DNA of 64,000 nt from an uncultured Bacteroidales bacterium (GCA_903923925.1 CAIXZF010000113.1:1-64000), one strand, 5' to 3'; positions 55,290 through 63,723 are shown, counted from the first letter of the stretch. The notes: generated by a model from the sequence alone, not told the origin. A program made the numbers and translations.

Positions 55290-56252
55290 CTACTTTATAA
55301 GATTCATTTTCTTCGAAAGACTCAACATCTTCTCTATAGGAATTCTGGCTTTTTCCATTAATTCTAAAGGTAAATTTAGCTTAGGTTTTTCATCATTTAA
55401 AGCATTGTAAACTTTCTCTAAGGTATTCATTTTCATAAATGGACAATCATTACAGGCACAATTTTCATCAGCCGGAACAATAATAAATTCCTTATCCGGA
55501 CTTTTCTTCTTCATCTGGTGAAGAATACCAGTTTCGGTAGCAACAATAAACTTTCTTGAATTTGATTTCTGCGAATACTCAAGCAAAGCAGTTGTAGATC
55601 CTATAAAATCAGCAAGCTGAAGTATTGGCTCTTTACATTCAGGGTGGGCAATAAGTTCAGCATCAGGATTGTTTATCCTGAGATTAATTACAGATTCCAG
55701 ATTGAGCATATCATGCACCTGGCAGGTACCATCCCAAAGGATCATATTTCTGCCAGTGATATTATTAATATATCTCCCAAGATTTTTATCAGGAGCAAAA
55801 ATAATTTTCTGTTCCTTTGGAAACGACTCAACAATGGCGACTGCATTTCCCGATGTGCAAATAATATCAGATAATGCCTTTACTTCCGCAGAGCAATTAA
55901 TATAAGAAATTACAATATGATCAGGATAATTTTCTTTAAATTCAGTAAAAGCCTTAGCCGGACAAGAATCTGCCAGTGAACATCCGGCATCCAAATCCGG
56001 AATGAGAACCATTTTTTCAGGATTTAAAATTTTTGCAGTTTCAGCCATAAAATGAACACCGGCAAAAAGAATTACCTTGGCTTTTGATTGAGCAGCTTGT
56101 TGAGCTAAGCCTAAACTATCTCCAACATAATCTGCAATTTCTTGAATTTCAGGTATTTGATAAAAATGAGCCAGAATAACTGCATCTTTTTCGGACTTTA
56201 AGCTCTTAATGCCTGCAATAAAAAAATCGTTTTTTGCTTTTTCACTCATCAT
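55290..56252 (-). CDS. nadA: quinolinate synthase
   Basis: Condenses iminoaspartate with dihydroxyacetone phosphate to quinolinate in NAD synthesis, using a 4Fe-4S cluster. The 320-aa protein has the three cysteine regions: C91 (AGCSLADSC), C177 (WDGTCQVH) and the C265-C270 group (ENCACNDC). The start may be either of two adjacent ATGs (56252 or 56249). The other NAD genes nadB and nadC are not in the window. Confidence 0.95.
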   Translation of the reverse strand: MMSEKAKNDFFIAGIKSLKSEKDAVILAHFYQIPEIQEIADYVGDSLGLAQQAAQSKAKVILFAGVHFMAETAKILNPEKMVLIPDLDAGCSLADSCPAKAFTEFKENYPDHIVISYINCSAEVKALSDIICTSGNAVAIVESFPKEQKIIFAPDKNLGRYINNITGRNMILWDGTCQVHDMLNLESVINLRINNPDAELIAHPECKEPILQLADFIGSTTALLEYSQKSNSRKFIVATETGILHQMKKKSPDKEFIIVPADENCACNDCPFMKMNTLEKVYNALNDEKPKLNLPLELMEKARIPIEKMLSLSKKMNLIK

Positions 56253-56773
56253 AGAATGGTTATCAACCTTAGTTTATAAAAAATGTTTTATAAGAAGTTT
56301 TATTATTGTTGATGTTATCCTGTTAATAGTGTTAACAACATTTTCAGGAAGTTTTCACCAATACAGTAACAAAGTTTTAACACAATTATTTCATTTTAAA
56401 ACATTGAAAAAAAGAACAGTACAATGTAATTAACAATTTGTTAAAATGTCGTTGTTAATTACTTTGCACTTGGTTTATCATTTTGGGGTGTTGACAAATA
56501 GTGTTAAGTAATCATAAAGTTTCCGTTAAATTAACATGAAAACGGGTAAAAAACTTTAATCAACAAAAGTAAATACTTATGAACAAACAAATACTGCTAA
56601 TTGTGGATAATCATTTAATAAAGTAATTATAAAAACACTCTGGGTTTGTAATTGCTATTTTTATTTTAATATTTGTTAATATAAACTATTGATATATAAT
56701 TGTTTACATTTTTATTGTTGAAATCTCAGCATCTTTTGCTTATTTTGCATTACTGTTTTAAAAATGAAATCTG
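56253..56773. other. AT-rich gap between divergent nadA and rpiB, dense in GTTAA/TTAAC words
   Basis: About 520 bp without a gene, very AT-rich. It holds TTAACAATTTGTTAA (56430-56444, palindrome with a central base), GTTAAATTAAC (56525-56535), GTTAAC within 56331-56336 and several single GTTAA words. One perfect DnaA-box 9-mer (TGTGGATAA, 56602-56610) is present, but identical 9-mers also occur by chance inside infB (7504-7512) and the DUF4175 gene (17511-17519). It carries the promoters of nadA and rpiB. A replication or regulatory function is possible but unproven. Confidence 0.5.
56740..56747 (+). promoter_or_regulatory. possible -7 promoter element of rpiB
   Basis: TTATTTTG, one mismatch from TAnnTTTG, 26 nt before the rpiB ATG. 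Confidence 0.3.
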
Positions 56774-57220
56774 ATGAATAATTCGATTCCGATAGCCTGT
56801 GATCATGCAGGATTTTCAATGAAGGAGTTTCTGAAGGAAGCCTTGAATGAGAAAGGTATGCTTGCAAAGGATTTCGGGACTTATTCGGAAGAAAGTGTTG
56901 ATTATCCTGATTTTGCAAAAGCTGTTTGTATGCAGGTAATAAACAATGAGGCCGATTTTGGAGTACTTATATGCGGAACAGGCAATGGAATGGCAATGAC
57001 TGCAAATAAGTTCAGTTCCATACGGGCAGCACTTTGCTGGAGTCCGGAAATTGCAGGGATGGCAAGAAAACATAATGATGCAAATATACTTGTATTACCG
57101 GCGAGGTTTATGACGTTTGAAGCAGCGCTTGAATGTATGCTTGCTTTTATAAATACAGATTTTGAAGGTGGAAGGCATAGTGCCAGGATTGAAAAGATGA
57201 AGAAAGTAACGGAAGACTAA
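56774..57220 (+). CDS. rpiB: ribose 5-phosphate isomerase B (RpiB/LacAB family)
   Basis: Interconverts ribose 5-phosphate and ribulose 5-phosphate. The 148-aa protein starts with ACDHAGFSMKE. The catalytic segment is LICGTGNGMAMTANK, where most members have CGTGIGMSIAANK, and the C-terminal region RHNDANILVLPARF-like (here KHNDANILVLPARF) is conserved. It lies 16 bp before the lutB-like gene. Confidence 0.93.
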   Translation: MNNSIPIACDHAGFSMKEFLKEALNEKGMLAKDFGTYSEESVDYPDFAKAVCMQVINNEADFGVLICGTGNGMAMTANKFSSIRAALCWSPEIAGMARKHNDANILVLPARFMTFEAALECMLAFINTDFEGGRHSARIEKMKKVTED

Positions 57221-57236
57221 AAGACACCATTATATT

Positions 57237-58619
57237 ATGTCGGAACTATATAACCAGTTTTTAGAGGATGCTGATAAAAATGCCTTCAATCCGGAGTACA
57301 GGAAAAGGATAAAGTACAACATTTCGAAGTATGATGAATCTGTTGTGCGTGGAAAGCAACAATATCATGACCTTGATCTGGCCAAAGACAGAGCTGCTTT
57401 CATCAAACATAAGGTTATTAATGAGCTGGAAAAGTATCTGATAGAGTTCGAGTCTAATTTTATTAGTCATGGAGGAAAAGTTATCTGGGCCAGTGATGAA
57501 AAAGATGCGATCAGGGAAATTATAAAGATTCTTAAGAAGCATGAAGTAAAGACAGTGGTGAAGTCGAAGTCGATGACAACTGAGGAGATAGAATTAAATG
57601 AGCATCTGAAGAAAAATAAGATTGAGTCGGTAGAAACAGATCTGGGTGAATTTATTGTACAGATAGCTGATGAGAAGCCTTTTCATATAGTTACACCGGC
57701 CATGCATAAGTCGAAGCAGGATGTATCTGAATTGTTCAACAGTAAATTTGGAACACCTATCGACAATACACCGGAGGATATTACCGTATTTGTACGGAAG
57801 TTGCTGCGCGAAAAATTTCTGAGTGCAGAAGCTGGAATTACAGGTGCAAATTTTCTGATAGCAGATATAGGAGGTATTGCACTTACCGAAAATGAGGGAA
57901 ATGGAATGATGTCGATGTCGTTTCCGGGAATTCATATCGTATTGGTTGGGATTGAGAAAGTAATACCATCAATAAAGGATCTGGATCTCTTCTGGCCTTT
58001 GCTTGCCACTCACGGAACCGGGCAGAATATGTCGGTATATAATAGTATTGTTACCGGTCCGCGGCAGGAAGGAGAGAAAGAAGGACCTTCAGAAATGTAT
58101 GTAGTTTTATTGGATAATGGACGGACAAAAGTGCTAGAAAACAGTGAGCAGCGAAGGGTTCTGAGTTGTATTCGCTGTGGCGCCTGTTTGAATGTTTGTC
58201 CGGTTTACAAAACAGTTGGAGGATATACTTATAACGCCACATACAGTGGACCTATTGGTTCGGTAATAACTCCGTTTTTCAATGGATTTAAGGATTACAA
58301 GCATCTGAGTTTTGCCTCAACCTTATGTGGTTCCTGTACAGAAGTTTGTCCGGTTCGGATTAATCTTCATGAGCTTCTTTTGCTGAATCGGCGTGATGCA
58401 GTTAAAAAGGGATATACAACAGGGAAGGATAAGCTGATGATGTGGACCTGGAAGAAGATGATGAGTAAGCGCAGTCATATGGAGTATGTTACGCCCGGAG
58501 TAAAGAATTTTCTTATGAAGAAGTTTGTAGCCAAGACATGGGGCGATCGGCGGGAGCTGCCAGTATTATCGCCAAAGAGTTTCAGGCAGATGTGGGAAGA
58601 ACGGAAAGGGATGAAATAG
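57237..58619 (+). CDS. LutB-like iron-sulfur protein of lactate utilisation
   Basis: A 460-aa protein with an N-terminal LUD domain (about 70-290, with GITGANFLIADIGGIALTENEGN) and a C-terminal ferredoxin-like domain with two 4Fe-4S motifs (CIRCGACLNVCP and CGSCTEVCP), then a DUF3390-like tail. This is the LutB/YkgF layout, an electron-carrying subunit of L-lactate oxidation. LutA and LutC partners are not adjacent here, which is unusual for the system, so the substrate assignment is tentative. Confidence 0.88.
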   Translation: MSELYNQFLEDADKNAFNPEYRKRIKYNISKYDESVVRGKQQYHDLDLAKDRAAFIKHKVINELEKYLIEFESNFISHGGKVIWASDEKDAIREIIKILKKHEVKTVVKSKSMTTEEIELNEHLKKNKIESVETDLGEFIVQIADEKPFHIVTPAMHKSKQDVSELFNSKFGTPIDNTPEDITVFVRKLLREKFLSAEAGITGANFLIADIGGIALTENEGNGMMSMSFPGIHIVLVGIEKVIPSIKDLDLFWPLLATHGTGQNMSVYNSIVTGPRQEGEKEGPSEMYVVLLDNGRTKVLENSEQRRVLSCIRCGACLNVCPVYKTVGGYTYNATYSGPIGSVITPFFNGFKDYKHLSFASTLCGSCTEVCPVRINLHELLLLNRRDAVKKGYTTGKDKLMMWTWKKMMSKRSHMEYVTPGVKNFLMKKFVAKTWGDRRELPVLSPKSFRQMWEERKGMK

Positions 58620-58646
58620 TTTGCTGGAAGAATAAAAAAATTATCA

Positions 58647-58654
58647 TACTTTTG
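58647..58654 (+). promoter_or_regulatory. -7 promoter element of tRNA-Ala
   Basis: TACTTTTG ends 12 nt before the mature 5' end of the tRNA, so transcription would start only a few bases upstream of it. Confidence 0.5.
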
Positions 58655-58666
58655 TGGCCAGAAACC

Positions 58667-58740
58667 GGGGCGTTAGCTCAGTTGGCTAGAGCGTTAGACT
58701 GGCAGTCTAAAGGTCAGGGGTTCGACTCCCCTACGCTCCA
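58667..58740 (+). tRNA. tRNA-Ala (anticodon GGC)
   Basis: A full 74-nt cloverleaf. The acceptor stem GGGGCGT pairs with ACGCTCC and contains the G3-U70 wobble pair that identifies alanine tRNA. The anticodon loop is CTGGCAG with GGC at 58701-58703 (reads GCC codons). The T-arm is AGGGG-TTCGACT-CCCCT. The discriminator is A and the 3' CCA is not encoded. A terminator follows 14 bp later. Confidence 0.96.
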
Positions 58741-58754
58741 CCCGGAAACCTTCT

Positions 58755-58791
58755 AAAAAGCCTGATTTCATTGCGAGATCGGGCTTTTTTT
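58755..58791 (+). terminator. rho-independent terminator of tRNA-Ala
   Basis: AAAAGCCTGAT pairs with ATCGGGCTTTT (one T-G pair, 11-nt loop), followed by a run of T. A clear intrinsic terminator directly behind the tRNA. Confidence 0.8.
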
Positions 58792-58983
58792 ATAGGTAGT
58801 AACATAAATATATTGGTTTTATTACATACAAAAAATTGATAGATTTCCAGATTGCTAAAATTGCAAATTTCGCCGGAAAATATTGAGAAAATTCAGATTG
58901 GAGCAGATCTGGATTATTATCGTTTTTTTTCAAACCAGAGCTTAATGTAGCAATTTACCACTTTACCAGGCTAATAATTAACC

Positions 58984-59029
58984 CTGCCCTGAAGGGGCAT
59001 TTTCCATTAGCGATGGGCAGCGCCCATCG
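58984..59029 (-). repeat. compound hairpin repeat, copy 2 (inverted)
   Basis: CGATGGGC (59011-59018) pairs with GCCCATCG (59022-59029); the second hairpin (GCCC-TGAA-GGGGC) lies on its left. Read on the minus strand it has the same order and linker (CTAATGGAAAAT) as copies 1 and 3. Confidence 0.7.
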
Positions 59030-59197
59030 TGTAGAAAGTTGATAAACAATATAATAGCCCTGTAAGGGCGGCCTACTTTCAGGAGGACCGCTCTAACAAG
59101 GCATTTGTCTTCTGGCTGGCTTGATAATCATTAGAAGCATCAGCCGTTGTTTCGTGCCGACCCTTACAGGGTCATATATAACACTGCGTCATTTATA

Positions 59198-59243
59198 CGA
59201 TGGGCGCTGCCCATCGCTAATGGAAAATACCCTTACAGGGTAT
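59198..59243 (+). repeat. compound hairpin repeat, copy 3
   Basis: CGATGGGC (59198-59205) pairs with GCCCATCG (59209-59216), linker CTAATGGAAAA, then TACCCT-TAC-AGGGTA. Nearly the same as copy 1 at the left edge of the window. Confidence 0.75.
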
Positions 59244-59390
59244 AGGTTTACATAATAATCAGCACATCAGCACCTAAGCAAACTACCACACCAGCACACT
59301 AAAATCGTGGCAGAGCCCAGGCTTTGATAAACATGTAGTTGACGGCAATCTTGTTAGTTGCTGGCTCAGTAAACCCCAAACATTCTGTAA

Positions 59391-59410
59391 GGACATGCCA
59401 TGGCATGTCC
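59391..59410. repeat. 20-bp perfect palindrome
   Basis: GGACATGCCATGGCATGTCC is its own reverse complement. The left half with its flank GTAA recurs at 13107-13123. It is an interspersed palindromic repeat and lies downstream of the GT39-like gene. Confidence 0.65.
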
Positions 59411-59460
59411 TCTGTATCGGAGTTAAAATGGCCTGGAAAATAATGCTGGTGAAATAGTAA

Positions 59461-60945
59461 TCAGAATGCGGACAGAGTATGCATGAATTTATGCTGCTTT
59501 ATCCAATAAACTCTTACCGGGTAGCGCCAAATTCTGAATACGCGGCTAGAATCGGATTGCTGACTTAATGAGATCCCGTTTGAAATAAATGCCCTGTCGG
59601 TTTCGGCTTCATTCTCTTCCACAATAATCAATTCTGGATTGAGCGTATTTATCGGGTCTTTCGAGTTAAAATAATTGTTCCACACCGGCATGGTTTTGAG
59701 ATCTGTTTCCCAGCTGACTGCTGTGGCCCAGGAACCCAGAGCTATCCCCGGTTTATAGGAGCAGCACTTCAGGTAATGATTCACTGTACGGATATCATAG
59801 GTTCTGCTGCGGAATGACTGGATTATGCCTGAGAGGTTGAAAATAAGAACAAGGACACTGAGTATGGAAATGGCTATTTTCATTGATTTTCCGGATGAAA
59901 ACAGTACTGAAAATGTAGCGCTGATGAATAATCCAGCGGCTACATATAAGGAAAGCAAATAGCGGTTTGGCAGATAAGTCATCGGGATTTTATGCAGTTC
60001 GAGAACTATCCAGATCAAGGAAAAAAGCATCACTATTTTATAACTGCTATTGATTTTTCTTTTAAAAATAAGGAAGACAAGCCCGCAAAGACTTACAAAC
60101 AAAGCAATCCACAGATATTTAAGCGGGCCAATCCACATAAATTCTGCAACATTGAAACGAAAAACGGCAAGGATATCATGGATATTAGCCGGAAAGCGGC
60201 CATTGACTTCATTCGACATAATATAGTTGTAGAATTCCATGTTCCGGAAGTACCAAATAAGGTAAAGCAAGGAAAATCCGAAGCTAAAGGCTGTGGAAAG
60301 AAAGAAACCGCTGAACGAATCTTTAAAGGTCTTTTTTTTATTTCGAAATGCTGCAACTCCAATGAAAAACATAGCAACAGGAAGAATTGCTGCCACATAT
60401 AAAAACTGAATTTTACAGCTGTAGGTAGCAAATAGCAGCGCCGATGAGATGAGCAGATATAGGGTTTTCCTGTTCGGCCTGTTGTGATATTGAATTAAAA
60501 ACCACAAACTTGCAAGCACCATACTGTTACACAGCATTTCTGCCAGTCCGTAATGCGAAAAGTGGAAAATATGATATTGGATGAGCAGCAGAATGGTAAA
60601 AAAGATTCCTGTTGCTTCAAGTTTTTTTTCTTTCAAAAACAAAAACAAGACCAGCAAAACAGAGAGCAGTACGATCAGTCTGCTTACAAGCTGACTCGAG
60701 CCAAACACCAGGAAAAACGGGAGTTGGATGAGATTAAACAAGGGACCTCTTACGAAGGTGCTGTTTTCTTTCATAGCAAATTCGCCGGATATAAGGTAAT
60801 TCCTGATCTGACTGGTATAAAGTCCCTCATCGGTCCAGGCGCCGCGGGTATTCACATCGGCTTTAGGTTCGGGGTCGGCGGTAAGAAAAGGAAAATGTAG
60901 CAGGAAAAGCAGGAGAATAACACCAAAAGGCAATAATTTCCTCAT
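59461..60945 (-). CDS. GT39/ArnT-like membrane glycosyltransferase
   Basis: A 494-aa protein with about 11-12 membrane helices. The first external loop carries the acidic pair of the GT-C fold (TDEGLY, D39/E40) that holds the catalytic aspartate in ArnT/PMT-type enzymes. It transfers sugars from a polyprenyl-phosphate carrier onto lipid or protein at the outer face of the inner membrane. The acceptor is unknown. Its ATG overlaps the stop of asd (ATGA), an unexpected coupling. Confidence 0.82.
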   Translation of the reverse strand: MRKLLPFGVILLLFLLHFPFLTADPEPKADVNTRGAWTDEGLYTSQIRNYLISGEFAMKENSTFVRGPLFNLIQLPFFLVFGSSQLVSRLIVLLSVLLVLFLFLKEKKLEATGIFFTILLLIQYHIFHFSHYGLAEMLCNSMVLASLWFLIQYHNRPNRKTLYLLISSALLFATYSCKIQFLYVAAILPVAMFFIGVAAFRNKKKTFKDSFSGFFLSTAFSFGFSLLYLIWYFRNMEFYNYIMSNEVNGRFPANIHDILAVFRFNVAEFMWIGPLKYLWIALFVSLCGLVFLIFKRKINSSYKIVMLFSLIWIVLELHKIPMTYLPNRYLLSLYVAAGLFISATFSVLFSSGKSMKIAISILSVLVLIFNLSGIIQSFRSRTYDIRTVNHYLKCCSYKPGIALGSWATAVSWETDLKTMPVWNNYFNSKDPINTLNPELIIVEENEAETDRAFISNGISLSQQSDSSRVFRIWRYPVRVYWIKQHKFMHTLSAF

Positions 60946-61931
60946 ACCAGCTTGTTTTCGAGGAGATATTGGGCAATCTGAACAGCATTGGTGGCAGCTC
61001 CTTTGCGAAGATTATCGGAAACCACCCAGAAGTTAATACCTGATGCCACAGAAAAATCGCGGCGGATGCGGCCTACAAAGACTTCGTCCTTATCCGCGGC
61101 AAACAATGGCATTGGATACAGAGCATTAGCAGGATCGTCCTGCAGTACAGCACCCGGAGTCAGCCTGATAAGTTCTTTAACGGCCTCAACATCGAACTGA
61201 TGGTCAAATTCAGCATTCACCGATTCAGAATGTCCTCCATATACAGGCACCCTGACAACGGTGCAGGTAATCGGCAGCCCGGGCAATGAAAGGATTTTTC
61301 GTGTTTCGAAAATAAGTTTGCTCTCCTCAACAGTATATCCATCCTCTTCGAAAATGCCGCCCTGGGGAATAACATTGAGGTCGATCTGGTGAGGATAGGT
61401 CCTTTCCGTTTCTTTTCCGGCCCTTTCGTTCTGCAATTGCTTAATACCCTTTAAACCGGAGCCTGTAACACTTTGGTAGGTCGACACTACCACCCTTTTC
61501 AGTCCGAATGCTTTGTGAAGTACATCGAGAACCAGGGCCAGCTGAACAGTGCTGCAATTTGGATTGGCAATAATTTTATCGGTAGCTTTAAGTGTTCCGG
61601 CATTAACTTCAGGAACAATTAAAGGGATCTGCGGAAATTTGCGCCAGGCCGATGAATTGTCGATAACAGTAGCTCCGGCCTCTGCAAAGGCTTGCGCCCA
61701 TTGGAGTGAAACAGAACCTCCGGCAGAAAAAAGGGCTAGCTGTGGTTTTTTCGCTAAAGCCTCCTGCATGTCAACAACCTTAACAGGCTTTCCGAGGAAT
61801 AAAACTTCACTTCCCACAGATTTTGCAGAAGCAACAGGTATTAGTTCAGAAACCGGGAAATTTCTTTCCTCAAGTACCTTAAGCATCATGGTACCGACGA
61901 GTCCGGTAGCACCTATTACTGCAATTTTCAT
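60942..61931 (-). CDS. asd: aspartate-semialdehyde dehydrogenase
   Basis: Reduces aspartyl phosphate to aspartate semialdehyde, the branch point to lysine, diaminopimelate, threonine and methionine. The 329-aa protein has the NADP loop GATGLVG (8-14), catalytic C126 in NPNCSTVQL and the GHSESVN histidine motif. It lies 12 bp after pheS and overlaps the glycosyltransferase gene by 4 bp. Confidence 0.96.
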   Translation of the reverse strand: MKIAVIGATGLVGTMMLKVLEERNFPVSELIPVASAKSVGSEVLFLGKPVKVVDMQEALAKKPQLALFSAGGSVSLQWAQAFAEAGATVIDNSSAWRKFPQIPLIVPEVNAGTLKATDKIIANPNCSTVQLALVLDVLHKAFGLKRVVVSTYQSVTGSGLKGIKQLQNERAGKETERTYPHQIDLNVIPQGGIFEEDGYTVEESKLIFETRKILSLPGLPITCTVVRVPVYGGHSESVNAEFDHQFDVEAVKELIRLTPGAVLQDDPANALYPMPLFAADKDEVFVGRIRRDFSVASGINFWVVSDNLRKGAATNAVQIAQYLLENKLV

Positions 61932-61943
61932 CTTATTTCAAGC

Positions 61944-62966
61944 TTAATATGCCGAAGTAAATTGTCGCAGAAAACGGATATCATTCTCAAAATAGAGCCT
62001 GATATCATTAATATTATATTTCAGGAGTGTTGTTCGCTCAATTCCCATTCCAAAGGCAAAACCTGAGTATACTTCAGGATCGATGCCGCAATTTTTCAAA
62101 ACACTGGGATCTACCATACCACAACCAAGAATTTCGACCCAACCGCTGTATTTGCATATGTTACATCCTTTACCTCCGCAGATATTGCAGGAGATATCCA
62201 TCTCTGCAGACGGCTCAGTGAAAGGAAAATATGAAGGGCGAAGCCTGATTTTTGTTTCAGGGCTGAACATTTCACGTGCAAAATAAAGCAGAGTCTGCTT
62301 CAGGTCGGCAAAAGAAACATTTTTATCAACATAAAGTCCTTCTACCTGGTGGAAGATGCAATGAGCTCTGGCAGAAATAGCTTCATTTCTGAACACTCTT
62401 CCGGGGAAAAGTGCGCGAATAGGTGGTTTCTGGCTTTCCATTACTCGTATCTGAACAGAGGAGGTATGCGTACGAAGGGCAATATCCGGATTTTTTTCAA
62501 TGAAAAAGGTATCCTGCATATCTCTTGCCGGGTGATCCGGTGGAAAATTCAGGGCAGAGAAATTATGCCAGTCGTCTTCGATTTCGGGACCTTCGGCAAC
62601 CACAAATCCTATCTTCGAGAAAATGCTGATAATTTCATTTTTTACCAATGAAATCGGGTGCCGCGAACCTATTGTTAAAAAATCGACAGGCAATGTAGCA
62701 TCAGCGAATACCTGCTGAGAAGTAGATGAGGAATCGATAAGCTCCTTTAATTCATTCACCTTATTCTGAGCAGCGTTTTTAACCTCGTTGAGCAAAGCTC
62801 CGAAATCCTTTCTGTTTTCGGCGGCAACAGTTTTCATACCTTCAAAAAGTTCAGGAATGAGACCTTTTTTTGAGAGGAATTTGATTCTGAATTGCTCCAG
62901 TGTATCTACAGAATCGGCTCTGAATGTTGCAATTTCTTCGAGATATTTTTCTATTTTCTCTTTCAT
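61944..62966 (-). CDS. pheS: phenylalanine-tRNA ligase alpha subunit
   Basis: Charges tRNA-Phe as an alpha2-beta2 enzyme. The 340-aa protein has an N-terminal coiled-coil (about 1-85) and the class II catalytic domain with motif 2 (FRNEAISARAHCIFHQVEGL) and motif 3 (FGMGIERTTLLKY). A strong hairpin (62981-63016) lies just before its ATG. pheT is not adjacent, as is common in Bacteroidetes. Confidence 0.96.
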   Translation of the reverse strand: MKEKIEKYLEEIATFRADSVDTLEQFRIKFLSKKGLIPELFEGMKTVAAENRKDFGALLNEVKNAAQNKVNELKELIDSSSTSQQVFADATLPVDFLTIGSRHPISLVKNEIISIFSKIGFVVAEGPEIEDDWHNFSALNFPPDHPARDMQDTFFIEKNPDIALRTHTSSVQIRVMESQKPPIRALFPGRVFRNEAISARAHCIFHQVEGLYVDKNVSFADLKQTLLYFAREMFSPETKIRLRPSYFPFTEPSAEMDISCNICGGKGCNICKYSGWVEILGCGMVDPSVLKNCGIDPEVYSGFAFGMGIERTTLLKYNINDIRLYFENDIRFLRQFTSAY

Positions 62967-62980
62967 TTGGATATAATAAA

Positions 62981-63016
62981 CCCCCTAATTTTCAATACCT
63001 TATGAAAATTAGGGGG
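62981..63016 (-). terminator. strong hairpin between the cyclophilin gene and pheS
   Basis: CCCCCTAATTTTC (62981-62993) pairs perfectly with GAAAATTAGGGGG (63004-63016), a 13-bp stem and 10-nt loop. On the minus strand it is followed by TTTATTATAT. It begins 10 bp after the cyclophilin stop and ends 14 bp before the pheS ATG. It fits a terminator, but no -7 element for pheS lies between, so it could also act as an attenuator. Confidence 0.65.
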
Positions 63017-63025
63017 GATAAAGAA

Positions 63026-63688
63026 CTATTCAATAATCTTCATTGTCATTTTAATTTCTTTCACTGGTTTGCTTGCCTGATCAACCTGTGCGGCTGCAAT
63101 TTTATCAACAACATCCAGGCCTGAAATTACTTCACCGAAAATTGTATAAGCGCCATCGAGATGAGGAGCTCCACCGATTGTTTTGTAATCGTTGAGCTGT
63201 TCGGGCGAAAATTTGGTGTTCAACCTGGTTTCGATAGAACTCAGGGTTGTTTCATCGAACTTATTGCCCTGAACAATGTAAAACTGTGAGCCGGAAGAAG
63301 CCTTTGACGGGTTTACGTTATCACCGGTTCTTGCGGCAGCAAGCGCACCGCGTTTGTGGTAGTATTTGGAAACAAATTCAGCAGGAATGGTATTTCCCGG
63401 ATCTAATCTTCCATCTTTATTCGTACCACCCTGAATCATAAAGCCTTTAATAACCCTGTGCCATGGAGATCCGTTGTACCATCCTTCTTTCACTAATTTG
63501 ATGAAATTATCGCGGTGGTTTGGCGTTTCATTGTAAAGCACAATTTTTATATCACCCAGATCGGTGTGAATCAGAACTTTAGTTTGTTTTTCTGTTTTTT
63601 GTTTTACAGGAGTTTTTTTTGCCTGGGCGAAACCTGAGATTTCAAAAGCAGTAAAAATAACCAGCATAAAAATGATTGCTTTTTTCAT
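63026..63688 (-). CDS. exported cyclophilin-type peptidyl-prolyl isomerase
   Basis: A 220-aa protein with a signal peptide (to about residue 22, GFAQA). The cyclophilin domain shows HRDNFIKLV, WHRVIKGFMIQGG and GSQFYIVQG, so the active-site Arg and Phe are present. It helps folding of exported proteins. Stop codon TAG. Confidence 0.93.
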   Translation of the reverse strand: MKKAIIFMLVIFTAFEISGFAQAKKTPVKQKTEKQTKVLIHTDLGDIKIVLYNETPNHRDNFIKLVKEGWYNGSPWHRVIKGFMIQGGTNKDGRLDPGNTIPAEFVSKYYHKRGALAAARTGDNVNPSKASSGSQFYIVQGNKFDETTLSSIETRLNTKFSPEQLNDYKTIGGAPHLDGAYTIFGEVISGLDVVDKIAAAQVDQASKPVKEIKMTMKIIE

Positions 63689-63702
63689 AACCGTAAATTT
63701 TT

Positions 63703-63710
63703 TATCTTTG
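63703..63710 (+). promoter_or_regulatory. -7 promoter element of the right-edge lipoprotein gene
   Basis: TATCTTTG, perfect TAnnTTTG, 49 nt before the ATG at 63760. It points into the opposite promoter at 63734-63741. Confidence 0.45.
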
Positions 63711-63711
63711 C

Positions 63712-63723
63712 TTTGTTAACAAA
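63712..63723. promoter_or_regulatory. 12-bp palindrome between facing promoters
   Basis: TTTGTTAACAAA is a perfect palindrome placed just after the plus-strand -7 element. It is a candidate operator for the divergent pair; no cognate regulator is known. Confidence 0.35.

Larger units (their letters stand above)
58800..59460. repeat. repeat-rich gene-free gap
   Basis: About 660 bp without a supported gene. It holds the 40-bp AGCTTAATGTA module (58939-58978), two copies of the compound hairpin repeat (58984-59029 inverted, 59198-59243), extra CCCT-N3-AGGG hairpins near 59055 and 59158, a degenerate CAGCACAT-type tandem tract (59258-59303) and a 20-bp palindrome (59391-59410). The segment between the two hairpin copies includes GCCGTTGTTTCGTGCC-like sequence with no known function. 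Confidence 0.6.

Noticed and set aside
58538-58756. Open frame overlapping the lutB end and tRNA-Ala
   Set aside because: Its C-terminus (ALAQLARALDWQSKGQGFDSPTLHP) is the translation of the tRNA itself, a well-known artefact.
62273-62278. CACGTG core with partly parS-like flank in pheS
   Set aside because: The right arm does not match parS (GCAAA in place of GAAACA) and it lies in a conserved coding region. The cores at 21005 and 34177 fail likewise.
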